This document shows, piece by piece, positions 1 through 14,684 of a DNA stretch of 64,000 bases (positions within the stretch are counted from its first letter, which is position 1; every line of letters begins with the position of its first letter). This stretch comes from Echiichthys vipera (Eukaryota; Chordata; Actinopteri; Perciformes; Trachinidae): positions 12,986,821 to 13,050,820 of the forward strand of contig OY829667.1 in the NCBI GenBank assembly GCA_963691815.1, read 5' to 3'. Both the position numbers and the translations under genes were made by a program. Below the pieces are notes generated by a model. The model saw nothing but the letters and a program-made list of their open reading frames with translations. It was not told the origin of the DNA and did no database searches.

Positions 1-3120
<3,120 letters not shown>

Positions 3121-3124
3121 AGAC

Positions 3125-3671
3125 TACACTGGAGATCAAAATTAAAAGAACAAGTTATTAATCCTTGATTTAGTCTGAAATGTTGTTATACTTTATTGTT
3201 CAAAATTTGATAGAATATCAATGGATAATGTAATATATAAATATATATTATATGTTTCAGCACTCTCGTTGTTTAAGACAAGTTGGACTTGAGCCTACTC
3301 TGCAGTGTCCAAACCTCTCATCAGCAGAAAGAATAAAAAGGCGAGACTAGGAGCATGTTGTGTGGACAGAGGAGAACTGGTCCAGAGTTCACTTCAGTGA
3401 TGAGAGTACGTTCAATTTCATTGTGTCTGATGGTAAACATTATGTTCGGTGTAGGACTGGGGAAAGACTGAACCCAAAGTGTGTAAAGAAGTCAGTTAAA
3501 TTTGGAGGAAGACGTGTCATGGTTCCGGGGATGTTTTTTGCAGCAGGAGTTGGGCCTCGTAGTGGTATAGCCACAGCTAATATCCTATCAAATTCTGAAC
3601 AATAAAAAATAATATCAGAATAAATCAAGTATCAATAACTTGTTCTAAAATGTTCTAATCTCATGTTGTTA
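3125..3671 (+). mobile_element. Internally deleted Tc1/mariner-like transposon
   Basis: Left arm begins TACACTGGAGATCAAAATTA, a Tc1-family terminus. Inverted arms 3144-3218 and 3580-3650 match over about 70 bp, with weaker matching further out. Between them, 3360-3570 encodes a transposase piece (WTEENWSRVHFSDES, DGKHYV, GERLNPKC, SVKFGG) containing the middle DDE region. Full elements are about 1.6 kb with a transposase of about 340 residues; this one keeps about 550 bp, has an in-frame stop just upstream of the fragment and cannot be active. Confidence 0.88.
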
Positions 3672-3849
3672 GACAAACAAAAAAACAGCCAGAAAAACTG
3701 TGTCAGACACAACTCAGCTCATACTCACTTATAATATTTAATCATGACACCATATATAGCAGGCACTATAAACGGACAATTACTTACTTAAATCTCCTGT
3801 CAATCAAAGTGGAGAGTTGTGCAGTCCTGCCTCATTCTACTCAGAAACA

Positions 3850-4475
3850 TTTTAAAAGTCATTTCTATCTCATACTGATTTAGGGAAGGTGATATTTGCT
3901 TTTATTTCCTCTTGTTTAAGTTATTGGAACCCTCTCTATACTTGCCTCAGTCAAAAATCTCCAGGTTGTTCAAAATATTGCAGCTAACATTTTAACTGGC
4001 ACTGAACATAGAGACCATATTAACCCAGTCTTTGCACATCTGAACTAGCTACCTGTAAGCTTCAGAATTGATTAAGATTTTAGACGTTACTTTAAAAGCG
4101 AAAAAATCCCTAGCCCCTAGCTACACCGCTGACCTTTTAACTCTGTATGAGCCAGAACTCAGCCTTAGATCTTTAGGCAAGGCACTTTTGTTTGATCCAC
4201 AGGCCAGGCTCAAGACCAAAGGTGACTGAACTGTCTCCTTTAAGGTGCCTGGAACAAACTGCCTGAGGAAATCAAGCTATCAAAAACCGCTTCATGTTTT
4301 CAATCCCTTTGAAAAACACACTTTTATAAACTGCCTTTTATTTTTAATCACATTTTTCAGCAAATACTTACGTACGGATAGTTTTTTATTTTATCAGTGA
4401 TTTTGGATTGTACTGTGTGTAAAGACCTTTGTAAACACTGTGTGGTTTACAAATAAAGATATATTATTATAAACT
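3850..4475 (+). mobile_element. Decayed 3' end of a non-LTR retrotransposon (L2/Rex-like)
   Basis: Broken reading frames recall the reverse-transcriptase C-terminal region of L2/CR1-type LINEs: LYTCLSQ, VVQNIAANILTGTEHRDHI, LPVSFRID, and near the end WNKLPEEIKLS and KTHFYKLPF. The 3' tail (CTTTGTAAACACTG ... AATAAAGATATATTATTAT) is typical. Several stops and frameshifts; dead copy. Confidence 0.82.
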
Positions 4476-5590
4476 CAAATAAAATTCACAACAGGATCTA
4501 CCTTTCTTCTGAGTCATACCCATTCTCGACCACATTGTAATGTTTTATCCTTGTCTTGCTGTATTGCTGTGTGCCTCCACTAAACCCTTACTCGTTACAC
4601 TGAAAAAGAAGTGGCTCACATAGATCAAATACTGTACATAAGAGCGCACACAAAGGAGCTTTCATTTAACCAAGCCACTGAGCGAGTGACAACGTAACTC
4701 GAGCCTCGCTGTGATGAAACATGCTGTAGGCAGAAGCAGACACATAAAAAAAGGCATTAGTCCTTACTGCTTCTGAGAGCCTGCTGTGTTACCTGCAGCT
4801 TTTTTTTAAAACGTCCTGAATGATAGGCTTCACCCGTTTGAGCTGGACAGCCAAGTGCTGGCACGCTTTTTGCGGCGACAAACTGAATACATTGCTTTTG
4901 AAGAACAGCGATTGGAGCCTGGAATGCTAAAAAGACATGCACAAAATGTGTGATGAAACTTTCAGCACCACGGACAGCAGCCCTCAAGAAGCCTGGCAAG
5001 GGGGCGCCGTGTGTGTGTCAGTGTAAAAAGAAAGAGACGGAGTAAAGAGAAGCAATGAGTTCATCTGGTAATCAAGTGAACACATCAACTTCCCAACCTC
5101 ATGCATTTCAGCTATCCTCATGTCTGCTCTTTAAAAGTGGACACATACACAGACACACACACACACACTTTTGCCCGGTCTCTGTGTCTTAGGCTGAATA
5201 ATGCAGGGCCTTTACCCAGCGCTCAAGCATGAGTGGATAATCTGGCCACAAGGACAGGCTGTGTCAACATTTCCCTTTACTTCCTTATTTATTTATTTAC
5301 CCACCCGCCGTAGGACTCGGGGAGGGCAAGGGAGGATATGTGTATGGCGAACAACAAGCTGGCCGAGCAGATGACCTGCTTTCAGATGGTTCCCTTTTTT
5401 TTTTTACATCTTTTACGAGGACTTCTAAGGGGAAGAGCGCAGACTGTACCAAACTGAATTTGGGAGACTACACTCAAGCCTTTTAAGCATACCCGATTTT
5501 GACACAGAAATGAAGGGCCATCTGCAACTAATGGTCATTTTCACTCTTGATAAACCACTTAGTCTATGAGATGTCAGAAAAGGGTCAATA
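4476..5590. other. Non-coding, no gene seen
   Basis: A short CA run at about 5151-5167 and A/T-rich stretches. No exon or repeat family recognised. Confidence 0.4.
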
Positions 5591-5799
5591 TGGGCATCAC
5601 AGTTTCTCTCAACATCTCAAGTCATGTTATCCAATTTATTTTTTGTGATAATATTTTTAGCAAACTGCGTCATATGGAATGACAAGACTACGTTTCTTTG
5701 ACTTGATAATTGACTTAAAATGGATTAAAATGATTGGTAATACAATTTCTTATTATCAGCTAATCTAGGAATAGACTTTCTTACAGCACGCCAGAAATG

Positions 5800-6058
5800 T
5801 ATAAAAACGAATCGTCATTGCAATATCAACTTAATATTAGTTGAAAGAGAGTATCAGTGGAAAATTGCACTTTGAAATGTAACTATAGTTCTATTTTTTA
5901 TTGGTGCCTTTTGTGGTCAATTCAATATTCAATTTGTTCAATAAAATAATGTTGAGTACACTTTAATATGCATTAAATTATCACAAGTAGTATCGATATT
6001 GCAATATTCAGCAACAACGTTATCTCATATTGCATATTTTCCTCATGTCGGCCAGCCC
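5800..6058. mobile_element. hAT-like non-autonomous element remnant (right end)
   Basis: The end reads TATCGATATTGCAATATTC, then a CAACAACGTTATC ... CATATTTTCCTCATGTCGGCCAGCCCT stretch. This is the fish repeat that normally terminates in CAGCCCTA as the complement of a CAGGGCTGGGCGATA start. The left end is not clearly placed. Confidence 0.6.
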
Positions 6059-6233
6059 TCTGTTCAAGTTAAACTCAGGGGATGGGTAAGGATCCAGCAA
6101 GGGTGGGGCGATGTCTGCCGAATATGCATGTGACCATGTCCACAGTGAAACATCACGATGGACAGGGGGTGGGAGGGTCATCTCACGGGTTACTCTCACG
6201 GTAAGATTTCTTTATTTGTCCTTTGCTTGTGAA

Positions 6234-6236
<3 letters not shown>

Positions 6237-6272
<36 letters not shown>
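6237..6272. repeat. (AT)n microsatellite, 18 units
   Basis: 36 bp of alternating AT, self-complementary. Confidence 0.98.
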
Positions 6273-6274
<2 letters not shown>

Positions 6275-6349
6275 TCTCCCCACAGCCAGTAGCTGTACTA
6301 CCACAGAAGGACAAAATTCATGAATAAAAAGGTACTATCATGGGGAAAA

Positions 6350-7800
6350 GTGACAGCCCTAGTGTCCAACTTCAATTTCATTCACAAAATCAATGTGCGC
6401 ACTGTTGATAGATCAAAATTGTTACGTTTTAAGCATGCAATGATGGTCATTAGCACCCCAGTCTTGGTGTGGACATCACGATGTAGCAAAAATCTAAGCT
6501 GCTAAATCAGTTCTTCATTTTGGATTTAAGTGTCTTTAGTTTGCAACTGTGCATCGCCTAATTAATGTGCCAAAACGCATTTTTACAGCAGAAACTGCTG
6601 AGGCTTAATCATTATATATTTAAAATGCCATTCACAATGACATCTGAGTCATGTTTGACGACGCTTTTGTTTGCTGTGGCTAAATAACTGTTACAATATA
6701 ACGCTTAGCACAGCCAATCGCAAGCTCAGGCTTTAAGAGCCTAATCCTCTTTAATTTGTGATTACTTGTAATTCAAAATGGTGGCCCACAAAACCACAGG
6801 AGACGTATTGTTTAAAAGTCTTCCCCCGCTGTATTGCAACCTGGATACTGATAACCGAAGAATAAATATCCTGTATATATATCCTGAGCTCTCATGGTGG
6901 CATTCAAGTAAATTACCATATAAAATCACTGTGCAAATATTTTGGCATCAATCGTTGAACAGAAATTGCTAAATAGCTGGGAGCCCTCTTAGCATTCAGA
7001 GAATGATTTCATTGGCATTCTTGTGGCTCATGACTTTAGCCTCACACATTCCTCACACAAATTAGAATGTGAGAATTAAGAGGGATTTCATACGGCACGA
7101 TAAGTGTATTTTAAAGGCAGAACTGATTAAGCTTGAGGGAAGAGGGAGGAATTAGGTAATTATCTCCAAACAGACACCACTGCTGCTCTGCTGTGTGAGA
7201 GAACAGGCCCCAACACTCCAGGATCAAAGTGTTCTGCACCGAGTCTATTCTCAGCAACGAACCCTCGGTCCAATCCAAGTGTGCATTACCTGCCTTTAAC
7301 ACCTACCTGGGACACGGGCATGTGAGTGTCTTATGATCTCTACGTGAGTCTACATTACACTGAAGTATTTCACTTACTTCAAAAGGAATACTAAGTTTGT
7401 GTTTACCTCTAATTTATTTATAGAATTCCTGGCACAAGATTTTGTCTAATAGGTTAATTCATTATTGATTTCAAGGGCAGGGTGTTTGAGCCAGAGCTGT
7501 GGAAGTTGGGCAAGCAGGCAACCTTTCAGAGAAGTAACACTTACTCGGCTACTTCCCCATTAAATAAGAACTGTAATGTCAAGCAGGAATAAGTGAGTGA
7601 CTGGGACAGACCTGGGAGTAATATACAAGCAATGGGCGGAGGGATATTCCAGAGCCGCATGCGGATAATGAAGTTTTGCGAAGTTGCTCTCCCCTCATGT
7701 GCTGACTCACTCCAGGTATCCCTTACAACTTATTGGACTATTTTATGAGTGCATGTCCGTTATAGACACACACAACAGTCAGGCTATTTTTTGCTAACTA
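6350..7800. other. Non-coding, no gene seen
   Basis: No exon with good splice sites and no clear repeat family. It would be intron 1 if the candidate exon at 7874-7954 is real. Confidence 0.35.
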
Positions 7801-7839
7801 AGTTGTAGAAGCGTTGTTGTTTTTGTTGATGTTGTTGGA

Positions 7840-7863
7840 GAGAGAGAGAGACAGAGAGAGAGT
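7840..7863. repeat. Short GA-rich microsatellite
   Basis: GAGAGAGAGAGACAGAGAGAGAG just inside the putative intron, 10 nt from the candidate donor. Confidence 0.9.
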
Positions 7864-7873
7864 CGTGTCCTAC

Positions 7874-7954
7874 CTGCTCGTAGCAATTCTCCCAGGTGAG
7901 GTTCAGCAGACAGGAGGAGGGCGGCTCATCTTCGGTCCGGGCATAACCGTCCAT
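7874..7954 (-). CDS. Candidate first coding exon, possibly a distal 5' exon of ppargc1a
   Basis: On the minus strand CACACCATGG is a near-perfect Kozak start. It opens 27 in-frame codons (MDGYARTEDE ... LTWENCYEQ) and ends at a strong CAG|GTAGGA donor in phase 0. Upstream, CGAATAAAAG at 8030-8021 could serve as a TATA-like element, and a pyrimidine/purine-rich leader lies between. Gene order supports ppargc1a: in human it is the next gene below DHX15, on the same strand, with a distal brain-type promoter near DHX15. The canonical PGC-1alpha exon 2 also begins in phase 0. I do not recognise this peptide from a known protein, so the identity is inferred and the symbol is left blank. Confidence 0.5.
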
Positions 7955-8020
7955 GGTGTGTGTGCCAGGCAGCCGTCTCTGTTGGAGGAGTCTGCGGAGT
8001 TCTTGTGTTGCGCACGGAGT

Positions 8021-8030
8021 CTTTTATTCG
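8021..8030 (-). promoter_or_regulatory. TATA-like element upstream of the candidate first exon
   Basis: CGAATAAAAG on the minus strand, about 67-76 nt upstream of the candidate ATG at 7954. If functional, the 5' UTR would be only about 40 nt. Weak on its own. Confidence 0.3.
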
Positions 8031-8199
8031 TCTTCCCTCGACGAGTCTCTCTCTCTCTGTGTGCGTCTCTCTGCCCTGTTTGCCTCTCCGTCCGGCACCA
8101 TGGAAGCTGTCAAACGAACAGCGGCTGTGTGCTGGCTGCTGCTTCCACTGTCACGTGGGCGGCTTCTCCCAAAAAAAAAAACCACAGTGGGATGCTTTC

Positions 8200-8260
8200 A
8201 AGGGCGGTGGTTCCCAAAGTGTGGTCCGCGGACCGCCTGTAGTTGTCAGCTGCAGGGTCA
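8200..8260. mobile_element. hAT-like terminal sequence (GGTTCCCAAAGTGTGGTCC)
   Basis: GGTGGTTCCCAAAGTGTGG followed by the perfect 12-bp palindrome GGTCCGCGGACC (8223-8234). This is the start signature of hAT-type non-autonomous repeats in vertebrates. The partner end was not identified with confidence (perhaps near 8.5 kb). Confidence 0.5.
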
Positions 8261-8479
8261 CGAATGTCCCCAACAGGATACTTTAATTCACACAGTGACG
8301 CCATCCCATGGGTTATTATATTCACCTGGTGCTCCAGCTGCAGTTAGCTTAAATGGCTGCACATTTTACAGCCATTTTACAGAACTTTGGTCCAGTTCAC
8401 TCATTCTATGTTCCCTGTTACCTGCCGCTGAACTGAAAATGGCATTACACATGTAGCAATGCATTGTGGGATTCCCAGC

Positions 8480-10160
8480 GAAAAGTTGAGGACACTATTT
8501 TGTTTCACTGGAGAGACTTTTTGGGACACTTTTGGGTGGGTTTGACTTTTAGTGGGCTACCGCAGCTGGCCTTACATACATACTGTTGCTTGCAGTAGGC
8601 TATGCACACTATTAGGGATACATTCTTCTAACTAACGTATTGCACCTTGAACTTTGAACCTCTTGCATGTGTTACACCCATGCTCTTTTGGTAGCTCAGC
8701 TGATGTGACATATCTTCCCCTGCACAGATTGGGGTTCAGAACAGCCAGAAAAGCATGCTAGCTTGCATACTACAAAATGAGACCATGCAGTTGGACATCC
8801 TTTTTGTCAAGTCCAGCTACTGCATTTTACTGTGCCGGCTATGTATTGGGATACAGTGCGTTCCAATACATCGACCATTGCTATTTAGTGATTACAGACT
8901 TCACTTGACAAAAGAAGAGGGACTTGTCTTTGGTGTCAGCCTTTAACTTCAGCCTTTTAATTTGGAATTACTTTCAAAGCACAGCAAACTAAGTTCTTGA
9001 CCATTTGGCTATACTTTGATTAAAACTTTGCACAAGCTGGAGGGAAATGTGCATGGTCAACTTGCAAAACATTCTGTTCTTATATTACAAATGAAGTAAG
9101 TTCCTACATAACCATGGCACACACACACCTGTAGGTGTTTGATAAGATGTATTCTCAGGACTGTGTGCACTGTTTTTTATCGACATCTACCGTACTCTTC
9201 TGTTACTTTTGTTGTACTTGTTACTGTGGGGCAACACTTAATAATATTAGTACATAGAGAAATGATTCAATTCCCTGCATAACCCTGTCTATAGCTTCAA
9301 CCTGAGCAGAGGTATGACCAGACAGTATACGTGAAAACACCTGCCTGAGTGTGCAGGGCATTTAATTAGGATACCATACTGATATGAAAGTTAAAATGTG
9401 AGACCTAATAGTTCTTCCACTTCTTGAAACCCACTTTTAGAGGCTGTAATGATTTGTTTTGTACCTCATTCTTTTCACTTCAGTTACCTGCCTTATTTGA
9501 CAACATAAAATATTACTCAGCCCATTGCACCAGAGATAGATATAGCCAGAGGCTAATTTGCATCAGGTTATTCCCAAGTCGGTTGCCTCTGAGATAGAGA
9601 AATACAAAGCACAGCAAGCAAATTAGTAAGTGACAGACAAATGTTAGTGTAAAGGTCAGTAATTATTATAATGTATGAGACAGTATGCCTAACAACTGCA
9701 TAGATTTACCTGACTAGCGTATTAGGCTGAAAGGTATTCTGACCACCTATTATGTGCAGTTGGTCAGTTGTGCTATAGTCCCTCACGGTGTTGCTTCATA
9801 TTATATTAAATTATTTTATATTCAAAAGATGTGTTTTAGCGTAACCGTGAAGCCTTCTAGAGGCTGATCCCATCTGAGGCACCAGGTGAATGCAGTAAAC
9901 TAGCAGCTACTTGCAAATAAGCAGTAGTACTACGGACAGCCACTGCTGTAATTGGACTTCATGTCAACACATGATGAGAAATGAATGTATACTACAAAGG
10001 AAATGTAAAAGATTTAGTTGCAAGACGCTTAATATCAAATACATAAACCTACTAAAGCATGGCGTTATAGACACTTCATTCGTAGTAATGGGGGAAAAAA
10101 ATCTTCAATGTTGTAATTATAACTTTTTCGCACCAATTCGACTTTGAGTTTGCTTTTTAT
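8480..10160. other. Non-coding, no gene seen
   Basis: A/T-rich intergenic DNA. Open frames are under 80 codons and carry no recognisable motif. Confidence 0.4.
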
Positions 10161-10167
10161 TTTACAA

Positions 10168-10204
10168 TAAAACACAATCAAACGCTCTGTTTGATTGTGT
10201 TTTA
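10168..10204. repeat. Perfect hairpin, 16-nt arms
   Basis: TAAAACACAATCAAAC at 10168-10183 and its exact reverse complement at 10189-10204, with loop GCTCT. It lies about 60 bp left of the interspersed repeat at 10262. Confidence 0.95.
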
Positions 10205-10261
10205 ATTAGTCACATATGAGGGGTGGGTTTTAATCAAGCCTATTATGGTGGATTAAACAGG

Positions 10262-10490
10262 GCCATTAATGTGCTAATTTTCAGGTTCATACTTTTGGGT
10301 TTCAAACCCTTCAATGTGAAAGCAAACACTCATACTGTCTGTCTGAGTATACCTGTATTCACCATCTGTCTGAAACTCTCTGTTTTAGGCCCTGTCTCCT
10401 TAAACTCACCTCCCAGAAAAACCCAGTCTTCTCTGATTGGTCAGCAGTTCCAGGTCTTCCGCATCTGCGCTATCGGCGTCTCTTTTAAAA
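10262..10490 (+). mobile_element. Interspersed repeat family A, copy 1
   Basis: Shares with copies at 52655-52900 and 62133-62345 the ordered core GGGTTTC, then CTGTCTGTCTGA with ATATACCTG-type sequence, GTCTGAAA, TGTTTTAG, CCTGTCTC and (copies 1 and 2) CTCTGATTGGTCA. Type uncertain; probably a non-autonomous DNA element. Non-coding. Confidence 0.8.
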
Positions 10491-10669
10491 AGACATGGAG
10501 ATCTTACTTTTTATAATGTGGCACCTATGTATTGAAAAACCTGCTGGATTTAAGATAAATTATGTTTGTACAGCTTTTGACAAAATCTAGCCCTTTAAGT
10601 AAAGTATGTCAACCATTAGAACAATTGTAAAGCATGGTGGGAAACAGAACAGAACAAAACTAGTGCAAT

Positions 10670-10760
10670 AAGCACTGTAGTAGTGCTGTGAAGCACTTTG
10701 AGTCTGCCTTGTGTATGAAAAGTGCTATACAAATAAAGCTGCCTTGCCTTGCCTTGCCAA
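10670..10760 (+). mobile_element. LINE/SINE 3' tail with CCTTG repeats
   Basis: GTGAAGCACTTTGAGTCTGCC ... AAAAGTGCTATACAAATAAA and then CTGCCTTGCCTTGCCTTGCC. This is the usual tail of fish non-LTR elements, ending in a short tandem repeat. Confidence 0.7.
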
Positions 10761-12755
10761 TATTGTATGGCAATATGGGTTATCCATGTGCAGCCATGCT
10801 GAGCACAGAGAAACTTTCATGTCAATGCAAACTGTACAAGGAGGGCTGCTGGCAGTGCTCATTTGGAGAGCTGTCTTTCAGCACGCTATTTATTGTGATG
10901 TGAGACCCGTGCAGTTAGACAGCCCTTTTGTTCATCAGCCTTCTTTGCTGGCCTCCTTGTTTGATCAGACACATTTGCCACGCATGATCTGCACCCGTTT
11001 GAAGTGTGGTCAATTGGCACAGCACTGCATTTTCTTTTTCCTGAGAAATTGTCAAAGGATTCAGGCAGTAGAGGAGAGTATAGAAAGACAGAATGACAGT
11101 GAATGTCCCCCATGGTGATTGGCCATAACACAGCCTACATATCTCATCTAGTTAAATCTCCCAAGGCTTGTTAGCGGTGTCAATACTGCAAATTGTGGAA
11201 TAAAAATACACTCAAGTGCTATGCCTTCGAGTAACAATAAATAAAGGATTTTGCAAGGCTTTGAGCGTTCTATGACAGTTGCAGGTTTCAGTGATTTTAT
11301 ACTTTTTGATTGTTGTGTTTCATATTTTAATGGAAATGCATTATTGGGGAACAATATTGCAACCAACTCGGTGCCTTCGAAGAGAGCAAACCCTGCTCTG
11401 GAGGAACAGAAAAAGAATGATGCAAGCAAAATGAAGAGCGCTTTGTTCTTTAGCCTTATCTGTCACCATCAACCCTAATCTGTCCTGTGCTGTAGATTAA
11501 TTTAAAGATTATGGAGTGCCATACATTTGCACAGTGCAGGGGAGTGCTAAGGCACAAGAGAAATCACAAATCATAGAGCCAACTTCTTTCTGAATATATG
11601 GCACAGCTCAGCTTGTTTTCGCGTACTTGTGCCTGTTTCTTCTGTGAGCCTTCTCTGATCGGTTACTTCTTCTGCCCAGTGACACATGAAAGCTTTTCAC
11701 GGAATCAAATCAACAGCCTGAGATAATTCAGTGTGACAATGTAACAATTGTGTTAGTGTGATTTTATGTGGGGATATTTCTATCGTTCACACATATCTTA
11801 TGAAGCCTGTGGCAGGGAATTGGGTGAAAGTTCAGGACAGCCACAGATCGGGCCGCGTTGAGGGGGAAATAAATGAGGTCAAATCAAATATTGTTTCCCC
11901 TCTGCCGACAGGTAGTGGCTGCACATTTCTGCACAGGTGCCTTCAGTAGTTGTGTGATTCATTTCAAACTGGCAGCCCATTTTAAACATGCAGTCTACAT
12001 GCCACATCTCCCCTACATAACCAATTTATCAAGCCTAACCCGGCGGTACGTGCATATACTCCCATATCACAGAGAAGGCTGGAAAGCAACTGTCATAGAT
12101 GGCATGATTGAATTGTTCCCTTGCACTGTCACCAGAGGGGCTATTACTTCAAATTAGCATACAAATTCAAACCAGGACAGATGGATTTGTCACATTCCAG
12201 TCGCCATCTTCCTGGAAGATTGGCTGTGCTTGTGCTGTGTGATGGAGATAAGACACCTGTCTCGGCTCCGATTGGTGGGGGAAAGGACCGGCGTGGGATG
12301 GGAGGAGGACTGAGTGGTAGGGGGGTGGATTTCCTGAAACGCTGAGGTGTTCGGCAATAAACTTCCCTACCCACGGACTCAAATGATGATGAGGCACCAT
12401 ACTGGACTCTGTGGGTGGTAGGAGATTGAGCTGTAGCGAGGTGGTGATTCACACTGTTTGGAAACACGCTGAACAATACCTGTCTGGTATTTGTTTGTGT
12501 TTGCTACTTTTGTTGAGTTACTGTCAAAGAGCAACATGGAATGGCCTCTAACATCAGCCCAGGGTGCAAGGATGGCTGTGTTATGAACATCTGTGTGAGA
12601 CAATGTACAGTCCATCCTTGACCTCAAATAAGTTTTCAGCTCAAACAGCTAAACAAAAAGGTGAACTCCAAATCTCATTCCAACTCTGTCACGATTGTAA
12701 TCATATCTAAGGATTCTTGTGTAAGACCATGCATCCACTGCACAGGTACTGCATT
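10761..12755. other. Non-coding, no gene seen
   Basis: Several open frames of 60-135 codons on both strands, none with a recognisable domain or convincing splice signals. 11040-11170 and 11880-12180 have even composition and may be conserved non-coding DNA. Confidence 0.35.
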
Positions 12756-12759
12756 AAAG

Positions 12760-13450
12760 GGATTGTTGTGTTTTTTTGAAGTGAGCTTGTACGAGCTACT
12801 TATTAGTCAGTGTATGACCGACAGTAGATAACAGTCGGCACGCCTCCAGTTTGTAGAAGCAGGCAGATGTACCGGCTTGGAAGTTAAGCAATGTGCAAAA
12901 AAAATCAGTATCAGTTTTAGCCTACACTATATTTAGAATAGTTCCACCACTTTACCTTGCCTTCAGACAGCCCTGCTTTATGTGAGAGGAAGTGAATCTG
13001 TTCTAAAAAAAAAAAGCAATTTAACCTCAGAGGACGTGAGTTGCTGGTCTACTAATGCCTTGATTGGTTAGTATGCTTTTCACTAAACCTTAAAAACCCC
13101 AAAGTCTCAAAATAACACAAACTATACAATCAAGGCAGTGGTAGACCAGCAACTCCCATGTTCTACAAAGTAAAAAGACTGTTTTTGTTAATAGAGTCTG
13201 GTGGCTTTGAGGAGAGCAAGAATGGCTTCCATTCCACACGCATAAACTTCAGCAGGGCACCGTGATGGCAAGGTAAAGCAGTGAGAATATTCAACATATA
13301 GTGTACACCTAAACTGAATTTTTATTTTTTTAAAGCAGTCCTTATTTTAAGTGACTAAAACACATTTAGCTGCTGCTCCCATCTACAGCAGTGCATTCTT
13401 ATGTAGTGACCTCATACAACCCCACTTCAAAATATTCTAACTATCCCCTG
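12760..13450. mobile_element. Foldback (inverted-repeat) element, copy 1
   Basis: Two long imperfect arms face each other around a short centre at about 13070-13130. Left arm at about 12965 reads CCTTGCCTTCAGACAGCCCTGC; right arm at about 13260 reads the reverse complement as GGGCACCGTGATGGCAAGG. The inner ends GTTGCTGGTCTACTAATGCC and GGCAGTGGTAGACCAGCAAC also pair. The right arm is repeated at 37310-37690. No ORF; a MITE/foldback-type element. Confidence 0.85.
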
Positions 13451-14204
13451 TAGCAGAAAAAGTAGGGCTGCATGCAATCGACCCTCATATCAGACACTAA
13501 CAAAATACAACTTGGAGACATTATGATTTTCATTTGCAATTATGGCAGTGTGAATCAATGGGAAGTATTGAGCATGAAAAACTGTTCTTACCTCAGGATC
13601 AATTCCATATAATTTCCAGATCAGCTCAAACTAATGGGTTTTCTATTGGCTTCACTTTAGAGAGAGACTAATCTCTCCGCCAACATTTTGTGGTTCTGTG
13701 TATGTTCCCAAGCAAAAGGCCATCCACTTAAAAACTTGTCTCCCAACAGTCCAAAAATATTAAAGTGCACATGCTAATTTCCTGACTTAGCATATTACAC
13801 AATCTGCAGGCTTAATTTAAAACTCCCTTAGCAGGTCTCATATCTCTGCCTGCCTACTTCCAGACACTACAGAGATTGTGAAAAATGCTTACTGGTTCAT
13901 TTCTTCCTCTGTCCTCAGGTCAATGTTATGTATATTCCCTTACAATTGATGTAAAGTCAAGATACCGAGCAGAGGGAGGCGAGGTTATGCTATCATAAAG
14001 GCAGCGTGAACAAAAGGAAATCTGGATTAGGAGCAGTTAAAGAAATTGCCGTATAAAAGGTGATGCAAGAACTTTATGGAAACAAATTGGGGTCTGGATT
14101 TGCATTTGTCATGTACAAGGTAACGCTGAAACTTAGCTGATAAAAAACAACTATTACTTTTTTGTGCTTTCAACTATGCCGAACAGAATAGTCTATCCAC
14201 CTGT

Positions 14205-14420
14205 CAAAAGTAACAATTCGTTGATTAATCAATACAAAATTAATCAACAACTATTTTGATAAAAGATTAATCCTTGCTTTTTTTTAAAGCACAGACAAAC
14301 ATTTGCCAAATGCAGCTTATCAAATTGTGAAGAAATGCTGTTTTTCTCTGCCGTACATTGTAAACCGATTACCTTTGGGTTCAAGACGTTTGAATGTGTC
14401 ACTTCCTGCTCTGTGAAATT
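14205..14420. mobile_element. Fish MITE-like repeat (GATTAATC-rich)
   Basis: Contains GTTGATTAATCAATACAAAATTAATCAACAAC-type alternation and then CCAAATGCAGCTTATCAAAT with CTGTTTTTCTCTG, the signature of a common teleost non-autonomous repeat. Related pieces occur at 37175-37225 and 57540-57720. Confidence 0.65.
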
Positions 14421-14644
14421 TGCATTTTTCCCTATTAAGTCACATCTCAATAAGAACGTTACACAAAATGCAATAGACAGCTGCAAACAACAGTTTGAGG
14501 CAAAACTGCCTTTAAAATAAAATGTCTTTAAAGTTTAAAAGCCTCGTAAGTGAAGTGACCAGTGAAGTTGCAGTTTACATTCAAACTGTCCGGACTCACA
14601 TATTTATTAAAACAATACATTTTAGGGATGGACCCGAGTAGTTA

Positions 14645-14684
14645 ATTCCAAGATCGAGGGATCACATTCCAAGATCGAGGGATC
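14645..14684. repeat. Two 19-bp direct repeats
   Basis: ATTCCAAGATCGAGGGATC occurs exactly at 14645-14663 and 14666-14684. They sit just inside TTTAGGGATGGACCCGAGTAG, which looks like a DNA transposon end. Confidence 0.9.

Noticed and set aside
3360..3605. Functional transposase gene
   Set aside because: Only about 70 residues of the central region remain, with a stop just upstream.
7953..8456. 167- and 142-codon plus-strand frames including a signal-peptide-like MEAVKRTAAVCWLLLPL
   Set aside because: They overlap the candidate minus-strand first exon and its leader and then run into a hAT-like repeat. No homologue recognised.
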